Positions 1-9,014 of a stretch of DNA of 64,000 bases are shown piece after piece. A model generated the notes under the pieces. It was not told where the DNA came from. It did not search any database and saw only the letters and a list, made by a program, of their open reading frames with translations. The stretch is taken from contig CAIUZK010000225.1 in NCBI GenBank assembly GCA_903903635.1, positions 1 to 64,000 of the forward strand, read 5' to 3'. Made by a program: the position numbers and the translations under genes. How positions within the stretch are numbered: the stretch's first letter is position 1; each line of letters starts with the position of its first letter. Origin of the DNA: an uncultured Bacteroidota bacterium. Lineage in GTDB: Bacteria; Bacteroidota; Bacteroidia; Chitinophagales; Chitinophagaceae.

Positions 1-28
1 CGTGCCCTTGCGGGCATGCCTCATAAAA

Positions 29-92
29 CATGCCTTCGCTAAAGCTATGGCAGTTAATAACATGCCTTCGCTAAAGCTATGGCAGTTAATAA
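29..92. repeat. two tandem 32-bp units
   Basis: The 32-bp unit beginning CATGCCTTCGCTAAAGC is present twice, exactly head to tail (29-60 and 61-92). A small hairpin with GCCC/GGGC arms (4-7 and 12-15) lies just upstream. The core CTTCGCTAAAGCT recurs in reverse orientation around 46635-46648, so it is a dispersed sequence of this genome. No coding sense is visible. Confidence 0.8.
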
Positions 93-176
93 AAGAAATA
101 TAACTTCGCAATATGGTGGAACTTATTTCGTCAACGTTCCTAAGGGCTTATTCCATTAACTTTTATGGCTTATCGG

Positions 177-521
177 TTACCTATCCAATAACTTTTCTAT
201 TTCAGATTTCAATACAGGCAGATGCTTTATCACAATGCCCCAAATAATATCGTCGGAAACAGTGTCATAGCCATGAATAATTCTGTTCCTGGTATCAACA
301 ATTTTTCTGGTATTTGAAAGTTGAAAAGAATTATTTTGGCTCAAAATACGATTCATTGCTTCTCCAATAATTTCAATATTTCTTTCTACTGCTCGTTTAG
401 TCTTCAAATCACTTTGATAAATAAAGAAGTCTTTGGGAATATCAATAAAGAAACTTTCGATTTCATTGATAGCATTCAAAATATCGTAAAGCCATATTTT
501 TACATCAATGTCCATAAACAA
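177..521 (-). CDS. hepT: HepT-like ribonuclease/toxin (DUF86, HEPN)
   Basis: This 114-residue all-helical protein has the HEPN RX4-6H signature near residue 83, read as RNRIIHGY: the catalytic arginine, the histidine, and the tyrosine that MntA AMPylates in studied systems. HepT toxins cleave RNA and are neutralised when the partner nucleotidyltransferase modifies that tyrosine. The start overlaps the end of the upstream mntA-like gene by 17 bp, which implies translational coupling. Length and motif are normal, so the toxin looks intact. Known from the family: toxin or anti-phage role. Inferred here: activity. Confidence 0.9.
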   Translation of the reverse strand: MFMDIDVKIWLYDILNAINEIESFFIDIPKDFFIYQSDLKTKRAVERNIEIIGEAMNRILSQNNSFQLSNTRKIVDTRNRIIHGYDTVSDDIIWGIVIKHLPVLKSEIEKLLDR

Positions 522-981
522 GTTTACGGTTTTGGCTAATTGCCTGCCTGAAATAGGGGTTTTTTAATGCTTTTTCTTCGAGAAGATCAACTGATCTGTG
601 CAAAATATCCTGCAAAGAGAATTTAAGATCAAAGTAATTGTCAGCATAATTTGCAACATCAATGGGATCAAAATCAACAATTAAATCTATATCGCTGTTT
701 GTATTGAATTTTTCAGTTAAGACAGAACCAAAAGCATAAAGTCGTCTCACCTTGTGGCTGGCACAAAGCAAGTTAATATCTCCGCTATAATGGTCAAGTA
801 TTGACATATCCTCTTTTTGCAAAGCTAAGAAATTCTTCCAAGGCTTATAAATCTTCAATAAATTGGTTCGGACTATGACATCCTTGCCGTATACAAGTTC
901 AAAAACATTGATCAGCGACTGGTTGATAACCATTGACAAAAGAAATCCATTCTCCCACTGGGCTGGATTTTTTTTATTCAT
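505..981 (-). CDS. mntA: MntA-like antitoxin nucleotidyltransferase
   Basis: The minimal nucleotidyltransferase motif GSX10DXD is intact (GSVLTEKF..SDID, about residues 85-99), followed by a conserved third-acid region (SVDLLEEKAL). In the family this enzyme AMPylates HepT. The longest frame gives 158 residues, but relatives are usually near 100. An internal ATG at 805-807, preceded by AGAGG, would give a 100-residue protein starting MSILDHYSGD. Residues 1-58 (WENGFLLSMV) match no domain I recognise and may be untranslated or a fused remnant. It precedes and overlaps hepT, as a two-gene operon. Confidence 0.85.
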   Translation of the reverse strand: MNKKNPAQWENGFLLSMVINQSLINVFELVYGKDVIVRTNLLKIYKPWKNFLALQKEDMSILDHYSGDINLLCASHKVRRLYAFGSVLTEKFNTNSDIDLIVDFDPIDVANYADNYFDLKFSLQDILHRSVDLLEEKALKNPYFRQAISQNRKLVYGH

Positions 982-1031
982 ATTATTGGGATCAAAATGT
1001 TATTTGTGGGTACTATTTTCAATAATGTTTG

Positions 1032-3020
1032 TCAGGATTTGTTATATAAGTAATCAGCGATTTGCATAATTAAAATACTATTGTCGAATTCTTCTTTGCC
1101 AATAAAGTTTTCGGGGATGCAAGAATTAATGAACCTGGAAAACTCAATATTGTAGCAATTAAAGTATAAACCATTGTATTTAAATTTCCAGGGAAGATGC
1201 CAGGGTAGAGAGCTTTCATAATAATCCCGTGTAATACTAAGCGTATCGTATTTTTGATTGACTATTTGAATGGTAATCCAACGGCTTGTTGTACTCACCA
1301 ATCCTTCCTGCTGATTTAAAATGGTTGCGACAATTGAGCTTTCTAAAGTGTCTAACGTAGCAGGAACAGCATAATAAAACTCTTTGTTTATTTGTTTTTT
1401 GCCGCTAAAATTATTAGCCCCATTGCTATTAAGCTGATTGTCAACTAAAGTTAAATAATTATTTTTATCCTTTTCAGTGATTTGAAAGTCCTTTAATAAA
1501 GGAATTGCCGATGGTCTTGAATCAATTGAGATTAAATTATTTGAAAGTATATTGCTTTTTACCTTATTCCTGAACGTTGAGTTGTCTTTACCTTGGTTAT
1601 TATTTACTGAGAAAGTTGTAGTTGCAAATGTTGAATCGTCTGCCTTGCTGTATATAACTTCATTGACTGAACTCTGGAAGCATCCTTGAATGCCGGATTT
1701 TATTGAAAACCATTGTACCTGTGATTCTAAAAAATGTTTGATAGGGTTGTCGGGGAAGTAAAGTTTGGGAATATGGTTGTGGATAGAATATCGGTAATTG
1801 TTTTGTACTCCATCCCAAATGATTACTTCGCTATCATTTAAGACTTTGAAATCAGCGACACTAAAATCAAGAACATATTCTCTGTACCAATTATGCTGGT
1901 TTATGTCTGCTAAATAAATCTGATTTCTATTAATTCCCCATTCCAATTTTGTGCCCTGTTTTACAATATGTGGTTCTGGAATTCCTTTGTCTGTTGTATA
2001 AGGGAATGTATGCGTCCATTCTTTTTCATTCACTTTGTAAACCTCATTTCCATAAGACACCAAATACAGAGAGTTATTGACTGCCTTAATGTTAATTGGG
2101 AAACCTGAAAGTTGATTGTTACTTAATTTCTCAAATTTGGTTGGTGAGGAGAAAGATGCGATTTTCAAACTTTCTGTTACTGCAAAGAGTTTATTCGAAT
2201 TAATATCCAGCTCAAAGTCAATAATTGCAATTGGAAATAATTTCCAATCAATGTAATTTGTCGCTGAGTAGAAAATATGCCCATGTTGATTTACTACAAT
2301 GTAGTCGTTCCATTTTAGTATTTTAGATATTCTATTGTCAACAGATCCCATCAATTCGTCCTCATGGTACTTTTTTTGATCTAGGGGCGTTTTTAAATAG
2401 GTTACTGATTTCCAATTGTCTTCGGTTGTTAATAATTCATTGTGGTTTGAACTTGCAATACCACTATTTGTATTGACCATGTAAATGCCGTATGTTCTAT
2501 CTGACGATTTATACGGCAATTTTATTGTAGTCCAACTCTGTCCAAAGTTGTTGGAGTAATAAAGCTCCTTTGACAGGCCACCCATCCATGCATTACCATT
2601 TTTGTCTGTATAAATTGTGTAAATCCAGGAGTTACCGCCATAATCAAGAAGTTCCCAATTTTTGCCGGCATCTTTAGTCAGATAGTATCCATTATTCTTT
2701 AGAGCATTAATAGTAGCTGAAATATAGCCGGTCATTATTGCAGTGTCATTATTGAAGAACGAAATTCTTTCAAGATGAGGGTTGTTAGTACCGTATTCAT
2801 CCTTATTATTTATCAGCGACTTTCCATAATGCCAACTTGAACCAATGCGGTCAGTATAGTATGTGCTACCAGTGGCAGTCACCAGCCAAATTTTCTCGTC
2901 AGGCGAAACAGAGATTTCATTCACCCGTCCTGCAATGTCAAGTTCTGCCCTTCTGTCTTTGGTTTGTCCCGACACAGTTGCAGCTATGAGCAGTGTCAAT
3001 ATGGTTACAAAAAATTTCAT
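1032..3020 (-). CDS. secreted Asp-box/BNR-type repeat protein
   Basis: A signal peptide (MKFFVTILTLLIAATVSGQ) is followed by several short Asp-box-like turns typical of sialidase/Ycf48/sortilin beta-propellers: GSSWHYG, GKNWELL, GQSWTTI, DNWKSVT. The first 300 residues therefore probably fold as a propeller; the C-terminal half is unrecognised. I use the Met at 3018-3020, because seven residues further upstream overlap a TAnnTTTG promoter box and the signal peptide starts cleanly here. There is no T9SS tail. The function is unknown; an exported binding or enzyme scaffold is inferred. The gene is AT-rich compared with later housekeeping genes. Confidence 0.7.
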   Translation of the reverse strand: MKFFVTILTLLIAATVSGQTKDRRAELDIAGRVNEISVSPDEKIWLVTATGSTYYTDRIGSSWHYGKSLINNKDEYGTNNPHLERISFFNNDTAIMTGYISATINALKNNGYYLTKDAGKNWELLDYGGNSWIYTIYTDKNGNAWMGGLSKELYYSNNFGQSWTTIKLPYKSSDRTYGIYMVNTNSGIASSNHNELLTTEDNWKSVTYLKTPLDQKKYHEDELMGSVDNRISKILKWNDYIVVNQHGHIFYSATNYIDWKLFPIAIIDFELDINSNKLFAVTESLKIASFSSPTKFEKLSNNQLSGFPINIKAVNNSLYLVSYGNEVYKVNEKEWTHTFPYTTDKGIPEPHIVKQGTKLEWGINRNQIYLADINQHNWYREYVLDFSVADFKVLNDSEVIIWDGVQNNYRYSIHNHIPKLYFPDNPIKHFLESQVQWFSIKSGIQGCFQSSVNEVIYSKADDSTFATTTFSVNNNQGKDNSTFRNKVKSNILSNNLISIDSRPSAIPLLKDFQITEKDKNNYLTLVDNQLNSNGANNFSGKKQINKEFYYAVPATLDTLESSIVATILNQQEGLVSTTSRWITIQIVNQKYDTLSITRDYYESSLPWHLPWKFKYNGLYFNCYNIEFSRFINSCIPENFIGKEEFDNSILIMQIADYLYNKS

Positions 3021-3038
3021 ACTAGTCCCTGATTTTTT

Positions 3039-3046
3039 CAAATTTA
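3039..3046 (-). promoter_or_regulatory. Bacteroidota -7 box (TAAATTTG)
   Basis: TAAATTTG on the minus strand matches the Bacteroidota consensus TAnnTTTG and lies 18 nt before the chosen ATG at 3020. No convincing -33 TTTG was seen. Confidence 0.45.
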
Positions 3047-3124
3047 CAACTTATTGCGAAGTGCCTAATCTGTATTTCCCCTGAATAGTGTATTTTTAAA
3101 TCACACGATAAAAATAATTTAATG

Positions 3125-3321
3125 CATATGGTAGCCAACTTAAAAGCGCATTTATTAAATGATTCAATCAGATTTTAGAGATAGTTCATTAGCATTAATC
3201 ACTCCTGATAATCATATCACGGACGTGTGAATAATGTAACATATACCATAAGTTGTGTAAAGCATATTCCTGTGAAATGGATCAACTTTACAGGTTAGCT
3301 ACCATATGATAAAGGTAGCTA
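3125..3321. repeat. inverted repeat pair plus nested hairpin in divergent intergenic region
   Basis: CATATGGTAGC (3125-3135) and its exact inverse GCTACCATATG (3298-3308) bracket 162 bp. A second inverted pair, TAGCTACC/GGTAGCTA (3296-3303 and 3314-3321), overlaps the right arm. The element lies between the divergent Asp-box gene and the aminotransferase-cyanophycinase operon. It could be an operator with three GGTAGC half-sites or a small inverted-repeat element; no target-site duplication was seen. Confidence 0.5.
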
Positions 3322-3331
3322 CAATGAGGAT

Positions 3332-4594
3332 ATGTGCATATTGCTAAAAAAGGAAAGAACGTTCAAGGAAATAAGAGACATTGGCGTTATTTGGGTAATG
3401 GATGAAGCCGTTAAACTTGGCTTTTATAATTGCAATCCTGAGTGGGCGAATCTTGGACAAGGTGAGCCTGAGGTGGGTGAAATGATGGGCGCACCACCCA
3501 GAATTACTAATTTTACAATTGAGCCGGGCGACGACAGGTATGGACCTTTGAATGGAATGGCTGCTTTAAGAAGATCTATTGCCGGGCATTACAACCGGCT
3601 ATACCGGAAAAACAAAAGCGATAAATATACAGCAGACAATGTGAGTATTGCAATGGGGGGCCGTCTTGTACTTACCCAGATCTTTTCTATCCTCGGGCAG
3701 GTAAGGTTGGGTTATAAGGTGCCTGAATACCCAGCCTACGAAGACCTGATCAATAACCAGGCGCAGCGTATTACTGCAGTACGTATCCCATCGAAAAAGG
3801 AGAACAACTATTCAATTTCCTCCGGCGAATTTGAAGAAGCCATAAATCAGTTAAAGCTGGATGCATTCCTTTTCAGCAACCCATGTAATCCCACCGGCCA
3901 TGTAATAAAAGGTGATGAACTGAATGCTCACTTAAGGATAGCGCGAGAACAGAATTGTGCATTGATTATCGATGAATTTTATTCACACTTTATTTATGAG
4001 GACGGGAAAGCGGCCAATGCGCCGGTATCGGCTGCCGCATACGTGGAAAATGTGAATTCAGACCAGGTGTTAATTGTGGATGGTCTTACAAAATCATTCC
4101 GTTATCCGGGTTGGAGACTAGCCTGGGTACTGGCGCCAAAAGATATAATTGAAGACCTGGGACGTGCAGCAAGCGGAATAGATGGGGGACCAAGCATGCC
4201 CATACAAAGAGCGGCTCTTCAGTTGCTTGAGCCGGAAAGGGCTGATATGGAAACACAGGCGTTGCGTGAGGTATTTAGCAGGAAACAAAGAATTACATTG
4301 AAGTCGCTGCGGGAAAACGGAATGATATGCTCAACAGATGCCAACAGCACGTTTTACGTGTGGGCCGATATTAGTATGCTTCCACCTCCTTTGAATGATG
4401 CAGGTACTTTTTTCCTGGAATTGCTCAAACGTAAAGTGGTGGTTGTTCCGGGATATATGTTTGACATTCATCCCGGGCAAAAAAACGGGGACATTCACTT
4501 TGAACAATATGTGCGGATCTCTTTTGGGCCTGATGAAGAAATTTTGAAGATGGGCCTGCGCCGTATTACCGAACTCATTAAATCATACCGATAA
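3332..4594 (+). CDS. PLP-dependent aminotransferase, class I/II
   Basis: The fold-type I aminotransferase signatures are all present: the NPTG-like motif (SNPCNPTG), the cofactor aspartate region (IIDEFYSHF), the Schiff-base lysine in GLTKSFRYPGWR (Lys254), and a C-terminal substrate-carboxylate arginine region (YVRISFG). The length of 420 residues is normal; the first 20 residues may be extra, since a Met at residue 23 is also possible. The substrate is not fixed by sequence. The stop is one base before the cyanophycinase start, so the two genes surely share a transcript; an amino donor released from beta-Asp peptides is an inferred substrate. Confidence 0.85.
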   Translation: MCILLKKERTFKEIRDIGVIWVMDEAVKLGFYNCNPEWANLGQGEPEVGEMMGAPPRITNFTIEPGDDRYGPLNGMAALRRSIAGHYNRLYRKNKSDKYTADNVSIAMGGRLVLTQIFSILGQVRLGYKVPEYPAYEDLINNQAQRITAVRIPSKKENNYSISSGEFEEAINQLKLDAFLFSNPCNPTGHVIKGDELNAHLRIAREQNCALIIDEFYSHFIYEDGKAANAPVSAAAYVENVNSDQVLIVDGLTKSFRYPGWRLAWVLAPKDIIEDLGRAASGIDGGPSMPIQRAALQLLEPERADMETQALREVFSRKQRITLKSLRENGMICSTDANSTFYVWADISMLPPPLNDAGTFFLELLKRKVVVVPGYMFDIHPGQKNGDIHFEQYVRISFGPDEEILKMGLRRITELIKSYR

Positions 4595-4595
4595 C

Positions 4596-5465
4596 ATGAT
4601 ACCCAAAGGAACCCTGATATTAATAGGCGGACATGAAGAAAAAGGAGAAGAGAAAGTAGACGGCGAAAATCTAAAAATTGAAACTGATAAGGATGCCCTA
4701 TCCCATTTCGAAATTTTAGGTAAGTTAATATCGAAAATACCACGCGCTCACCATATAATCGAAATAATTGCATCAGCATCTTCTATACCTGAAGAGATGG
4801 AGGATCTGTACATAAATTCTTACAGGAAAGTTGGGTTTACCCATGTTGGATTTATAAAAGTAGAAAACAAAGAAGATGCCTCCAACCCTGATTCTATAAA
4901 GCGCCTTAAAGAAGCTCATGCTGTTTTCTTCACAGGTGGTGACCAGAATAAACTAATTAACCTGATAGCAGCATCACCATTGCTGGCTGCCGTTACCAAA
5001 AAATACTATTCTGATAAACATTTTATTGTTGGAGGCACCAGTGCGGGAGCAATGGTTATGCCGGAAACAATTATTGTGGGTGGGTTGATCAGGGAAGCGC
5101 TATACCAGAATGATATTAAAATTGCCAAGGGCTTTAATCTGATAAGAGATGTGATTGTAGATACCCACTTTATTAAAAGAGGTCGCTTTGCAAGACTGGC
5201 ACATGCGGTTATACTAAATCCCGGCTGCCTGGGAATTGGTCTGGGGGAGGATACTGCCTTAATAATTTCGGAAGGCAACTGTGCGACATGCATAGGGTCG
5301 GGGATGGTAATACTTATTGATGGGAGTAAAATGGGAACAACTAATATAAATAGCGCAACAGGTAGTGTCGCTATAGTTGTTGAAAATTTAAACGTCAGTA
5401 TAATTGCAGAGGGAAGTTATTATTCATTGAAAGAAAGAAGCATGCAAAAATCTGCGGATGCCTGA
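4596..5465 (+). CDS. cphB: cyanophycinase-like peptidase (family S51)
   Basis: Cyanophycinase hydrolyses multi-L-arginyl-poly-aspartate to beta-Asp-Arg dipeptides. The protein shows the family elements in order: LILIGGHE at the start, FTGGDQNKL, the nucleophile elbow GGTSAGAM (Ser149), DTHFIKRGRFARL, and GIGLGEDTAL. The length of 289 residues is typical. It follows the aminotransferase by one base and meets the next gene tail to tail with no spacer. No cyanophycin synthetase or isoaspartyl dipeptidase lies in the window, so the substrate may be an imported or different beta-linked peptide. Confidence 0.88.
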   Translation: MIPKGTLILIGGHEEKGEEKVDGENLKIETDKDALSHFEILGKLISKIPRAHHIIEIIASASSIPEEMEDLYINSYRKVGFTHVGFIKVENKEDASNPDSIKRLKEAHAVFFTGGDQNKLINLIAASPLLAAVTKKYYSDKHFIVGGTSAGAMVMPETIIVGGLIREALYQNDIKIAKGFNLIRDVIVDTHFIKRGRFARLAHAVILNPGCLGIGLGEDTALIISEGNCATCIGSGMVILIDGSKMGTTNINSATGSVAIVVENLNVSIIAEGSYYSLKERSMQKSADA

Positions 5466-6287
5466 TTAAAAGAAATACTTTCCGACAAGGGTATTCAGTA
5501 CTTCAAAGAAAATCAACAAAATGATTATCCATTCCAGTTTGTTGGCATCACGGTGCTGAACGAGTTGGGCAAAAGTTTGGTGGTTGTTGTCAATGATTTT
5601 CAAGGTATACTCTATTTCCTTGAAGCGGGTTTTAAGATTGAAAGTGTTGGACAAACCGCCATTGATTTCGGATAAATATTCATCCTCCCATACAGTATCG
5701 GGCGCATCGAGAAAATACAGGCTATCGGTGATACGGTTTTGTATATTCAATGTTTTGCCGACCAGCTTCATCAACTGGGTTTTTGAAATGCCGACTTTGC
5801 CCCTTAATTCAAGCTCTTGTGTATATTTATTGGTTTCGAACAGGATGTTTTGACACAACTCGGTAAAGTAGTCGAGGACTACTGATTGGCTTACATTCAG
5901 CATAGCTATCTTGATCACATCCGCGCTGATTACCGGTACCTGCATGGAATTGTATTCAAAATTGAGCGGTTGGCCGGGGTTTATTTCAACCTCAAAATCC
6001 TCCATATATTCTTTGCCGGTCAAAACAGGCACATCAATAAAAGGTTTTAGAAAGGATATAAACTCCAGGATGGATTTTTCATCGCAATCAGAAAATGATA
6101 CATCACCATAATTCTGGACACAGATATAGGAGCAATCGCCTTTTTTTATAAAGATTTCTGTTGAGGATCCGGAGTGAATTTTACCGACATAGACCTGTTT
6201 CAACTTTTTAATGTCGATATTGCCACCTAACCAGTAGGCCACTATTTTTATTTTCTGCAAGATCATACTGCTAAAATGTCTACTCAA
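5466..6287 (-). CDS. RMND1/Sif2 family protein (DUF155)
   Basis: The C-terminal half carries the DUF155 signature (DAPDTVWEDEYLSEI, FKEIEYTLKIID, HRDANKLEWII) and a single terminal membrane helix, as in yeast Rmd1 and human RMND1. In mitochondria the family supports translation; the bacterial role is unknown. The start overlaps the end of the upstream phosphatidylserine decarboxylase-like gene by 8 bp, so the two are co-transcribed. A second Met at residue 8 is possible. Its stop abuts the cyanophycinase stop without a visible terminator. Confidence 0.8.
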   Translation of the reverse strand: MSRHFSSMILQKIKIVAYWLGGNIDIKKLKQVYVGKIHSGSSTEIFIKKGDCSYICVQNYGDVSFSDCDEKSILEFISFLKPFIDVPVLTGKEYMEDFEVEINPGQPLNFEYNSMQVPVISADVIKIAMLNVSQSVVLDYFTELCQNILFETNKYTQELELRGKVGISKTQLMKLVGKTLNIQNRITDSLYFLDAPDTVWEDEYLSEINGGLSNTFNLKTRFKEIEYTLKIIDNNHQTFAQLVQHRDANKLEWIIILLIFFEVLNTLVGKYFF

Positions 6288-7428
6288 TAACCGGGTATGC
6301 CTGTGCTATCCTGGCACCCATTTTGTAATGCAGTGTTCGCTGCGCACTAAAACAAACGTTGGCTGAAGACTCAAATAAGAGTATGATATCCGACCCTCCA
6401 AATTGGAAATAAGATAGCTCTTCTCCTTTTCGAACGGTAACACCAACCTCGGCAGTAATGATAACAGATGATACCTGACACATGCCAATGGGTAAAACAG
6501 CTACAAGGCCTATGGCAGTATCCAGTACTATCAGACCCCTGCTTTGGGCAAATTGGTATCCGGGGGTATCCAGGGAGTCAAAAGCCGCTTTAAGGTGTAA
6601 GGAATGTGTGCCGGTAGTGTCCTCTGATTCTACTGCTTCAACTTCAAGGTATACCTGTTGGTGAATAACACGGGCTTCCAGCACCTTTCCTCCTACCGGG
6701 GCATGTTGCCTGTGATAATCAGTAGGGCCAAGAAACGAATGCATGAATAGTCCGCCTTCGAAGCGATCTTTGTAGGGGCTTCCTTCCAGCAGTTCACTTA
6801 CTTTCCAGTTCAGTTTCTTTACAGTTATGTGCGAGTCTTTTCTGATTTCCCACTGCCCGCCAAATGTAGAATCAGCCGGAGATACAATTATGGTTTGGTC
6901 CGAAACGGCTGCAATGGGCCGGTATCCGGGCTTGAAATGCCTCGCAAATAATTGATTGAATGTATTCCAGCCTCCATGTGGTCTTACATACTCATTCATG
7001 TTGTAATAAGGAGAATCGTAGAAAGTTTGCTCCGACTCTGCTGTCAACGATTCATGAGTGTCGAGGAATAACCCTATTTCGGTGGCATAATGCGCCAGCC
7101 ATTTAGAAAAGGGCGTAAGTGCAGGCGCTTTGTCATACGGTATTCTTTTGTTTTGTAACGACAAAACCGGTTCCTGGTCGGCTATAAAATAGAATGCGCT
7201 AAGATGGTCATTAACATTTTGCCCGGAAGATGTTTCTCTGGGTATCCAGTACAGGAATCCATTGATCCATTCCAGGTAATTATCCAACGTCCTGACATGG
7301 GCAATGAGTGGTACCTTTTTACTATTAGCTGTCTTAATAGCTTTCTCAAAAGCGGGCTGCCATTTGTTGGCGCTGATCAATTGCACTAGTTCCTGAACAA
7401 CAGGATGATACTTTTTTTGGGTTGGCAT
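6280..7428 (-). CDS. phosphatidylserine decarboxylase-like protein with PSDC N-domain
   Basis: Residues 1-150 resemble the PSDC domain that precedes some decarboxylases; the rest is a PSD catalytic domain with LGPTDYHRQHAP (catalytic histidine region) and the self-processing site GGS (residues 344-346) in place of the classical LGST. Cleavage there would make the pyruvoyl cofactor. Classical PSD makes phosphatidylethanolamine; members with the extra domain may act on other substrates. No signal peptide or clear membrane anchor is seen. It is first of a two-gene unit with the RMND1-like gene. Confidence 0.8.
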   Translation of the reverse strand: MPTQKKYHPVVQELVQLISANKWQPAFEKAIKTANSKKVPLIAHVRTLDNYLEWINGFLYWIPRETSSGQNVNDHLSAFYFIADQEPVLSLQNKRIPYDKAPALTPFSKWLAHYATEIGLFLDTHESLTAESEQTFYDSPYYNMNEYVRPHGGWNTFNQLFARHFKPGYRPIAAVSDQTIIVSPADSTFGGQWEIRKDSHITVKKLNWKVSELLEGSPYKDRFEGGLFMHSFLGPTDYHRQHAPVGGKVLEARVIHQQVYLEVEAVESEDTTGTHSLHLKAAFDSLDTPGYQFAQSRGLIVLDTAIGLVAVLPIGMCQVSSVIITAEVGVTVRKGEELSYFQFGGSDIILLFESSANVCFSAQRTLHYKMGARIAQAYPVIE

Positions 7429-7632
7429 GCCTTTATGTGATTATCCGCAAAGGTTCACATTAGTTTACGCCTGTTTGTTATACAGATCCATAAATTAATT
7501 GCATAAATCACACTTTACACATGAAATAGATACTGCCAACAAAGAAACGGGAGGTTGTTTGCAGTTAGGCTAAGCTGGAAGTATGCACCCTGTCCCAAAA
7601 GGCAATTGCTTCCTTAGGTATCATACAAAAAG

Positions 7633-7667
7633 AATAATCTCAACTGTTTTGAACAATTGAGATTATT
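7633..7667 (-). terminator. rho-independent terminator after secG
   Basis: The perfect 11-bp arms AATAATCTCAA and TTGAGATTATT enclose a 13-nt loop and are followed on the minus strand by CTTTTTG. It lies 44 bp downstream of secG and closes the miaB-to-secG cluster. Confidence 0.85.
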
Positions 7668-7710
7668 CCGAAAATATGGTTGGTAACTGAAAGTATTAGC
7701 AGTAACGGTA

Positions 7711-8007
7711 TTATTTTCCTTTTTTGGCCGGAGCAGATTTCGATTGAGCTGCTTTGTTGCCGTTATTGTCGTTTCCCTGTGGCTTCTGGAAAAACATTAC
7801 GGAAATAACACAAAGACCTGCGATTATGCTGATCATTGTCCATGTTCCTTTTTCCATTACATCACTCGATTGCTTTACGCCCATTACCTGGGAACTCATA
7901 GTACCAAACGAACCTGAAAGCCCACCTCCTTTTGGATTCTGGATCAGAATGAAAAAACCTAGTATCGCACAGGCCAGCAAAATTAAAATGGTAATTATTG
8001 GTATCAT
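7711..8007 (-). CDS. secG: preprotein translocase subunit SecG
   Basis: This small SecG protein has two membrane helices (about residues 2-22 and 56-74) joined by the conserved loop LIQNPKGGGLSGSFG, and a charged Lys/Ala tail (APAKKGK). SecG assists SecYE in export across the inner membrane. It is the last gene of a leftward cluster and overlaps the TPR gene stop by 4 bp. The length of 98 residues is normal. Confidence 0.95.
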   Translation of the reverse strand: MIPIITILILLACAILGFFILIQNPKGGGLSGSFGTMSSQVMGVKQSSDVMEKGTWTMISIIAGLCVISVMFFQKPQGNDNNGNKAAQSKSAPAKKGK

Positions 8008-9014
8008 GATTGTTTATCCTTTAAAGCGTCTTCTATTTTTCGGGCAAAGTAAGCATTTTTTTGAGGATTTCGCAAACTTAATTTGCGATACATCTCAATT
8101 GCCTGGTCATATTTGCCTTGTTTTATATATATGTTGGCTAATGTTTCACTTGCCAGTCCTTCTTCTTTACTGATAGAATTAACGGCCATTTCGAATACTT
8201 TCTCCGGAATTTCTTCATTTTCCTCTTCCATGGCGGCGGCTAATTTTTCTTTCTGCCACATGGTTTTGAGGGCTTTTTGATCCTTGGTTTCTTCCTTTTC
8301 TCTTTCGGCCGAATGTTTGAAATGCAGTAACCACTCCGAAAAACTCATCATAACCATCAGAGATTTGTCTTCCTCAGTGGTATAAACCTCAGGTTTCAGG
8401 TCTTTTAATTCAAAAGAAATTTCTTCTGATATTTTTTCTCCTTCATGCAAAAAATAATCCTGCGAAAAAACCGGGGTAATCAATGATTCTTCAGCAAGTT
8501 GTGATATTTCCGGTTCAACCTCAGTAACAATAATTTCGGCTGGTATTTCCAAAACTTCAACAATTTCAACAACTACCGGTTCTTTTTTTTCTTCAATAAT
8601 AATAACAACAGGTTCAGCAATAATTTCTTTCTCCATTGCTTTTTCCTCAGCAACAACCGTAGTATTTTCTTTTGTCTGGGCAGTTGTTACAGGGGCTATT
8701 AATTCCGGTTGAGGTACTGTTATAGCTTCAGCGGGTGGCAGGTTTTGGGCTCTTTCTTTTACATTCAGAAAATCATTGAAGAGGATCCAATTCCCGCGGT
8801 AGGGCAGCGCAGCCTGTTTCATTGCAGGCGTTAATGGCTTAGTTAAATGATCAGACAGGATACCAAGATATCTGGCTGGTACAAAGTATGGGTAGACCGC
8901 AATCAATGATGCAATTTTCTCATTATCAGTTTCGGCGGGAGCAGATTTTCCTGATAATACAGATGAAATAAAATTTATTGAAGATTGGTCTGTCATATTG
9001 TTTAAGGCTACCAA
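8004..9014 (-). CDS. TPR protein between lptE and secG
   Basis: Residues 1-90 form a helical domain (FISSVLSG, LIAVYPYF). About residues 95-190 are a low-complexity Glu/Val/Ile/Pro-rich linker. The C-terminus has TPR helices (LANIYIKQGKYDQAIEMYRKL). Proteins of this layout sit between LptE and SecG in many Bacteroidota genomes but have no assigned role that I can name. It overlaps lptE by 7 bp and secG by 4 bp, so translation is coupled. An alternative start is Met7. No signal peptide, so it is probably cytoplasmic. Confidence 0.8.
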   Translation of the reverse strand: MVALNNMTDQSSINFISSVLSGKSAPAETDNEKIASLIAVYPYFVPARYLGILSDHLTKPLTPAMKQAALPYRGNWILFNDFLNVKERAQNLPPAEAITVPQPELIAPVTTAQTKENTTVVAEEKAMEKEIIAEPVVIIIEEKKEPVVVEIVEVLEIPAEIIVTEVEPEISQLAEESLITPVFSQDYFLHEGEKISEEISFELKDLKPEVYTTEEDKSLMVMMSFSEWLLHFKHSAEREKEETKDQKALKTMWQKEKLAAAMEEENEEIPEKVFEMAVNSISKEEGLASETLANIYIKQGKYDQAIEMYRKLSLRNPQKNAYFARKIEDALKDKQS

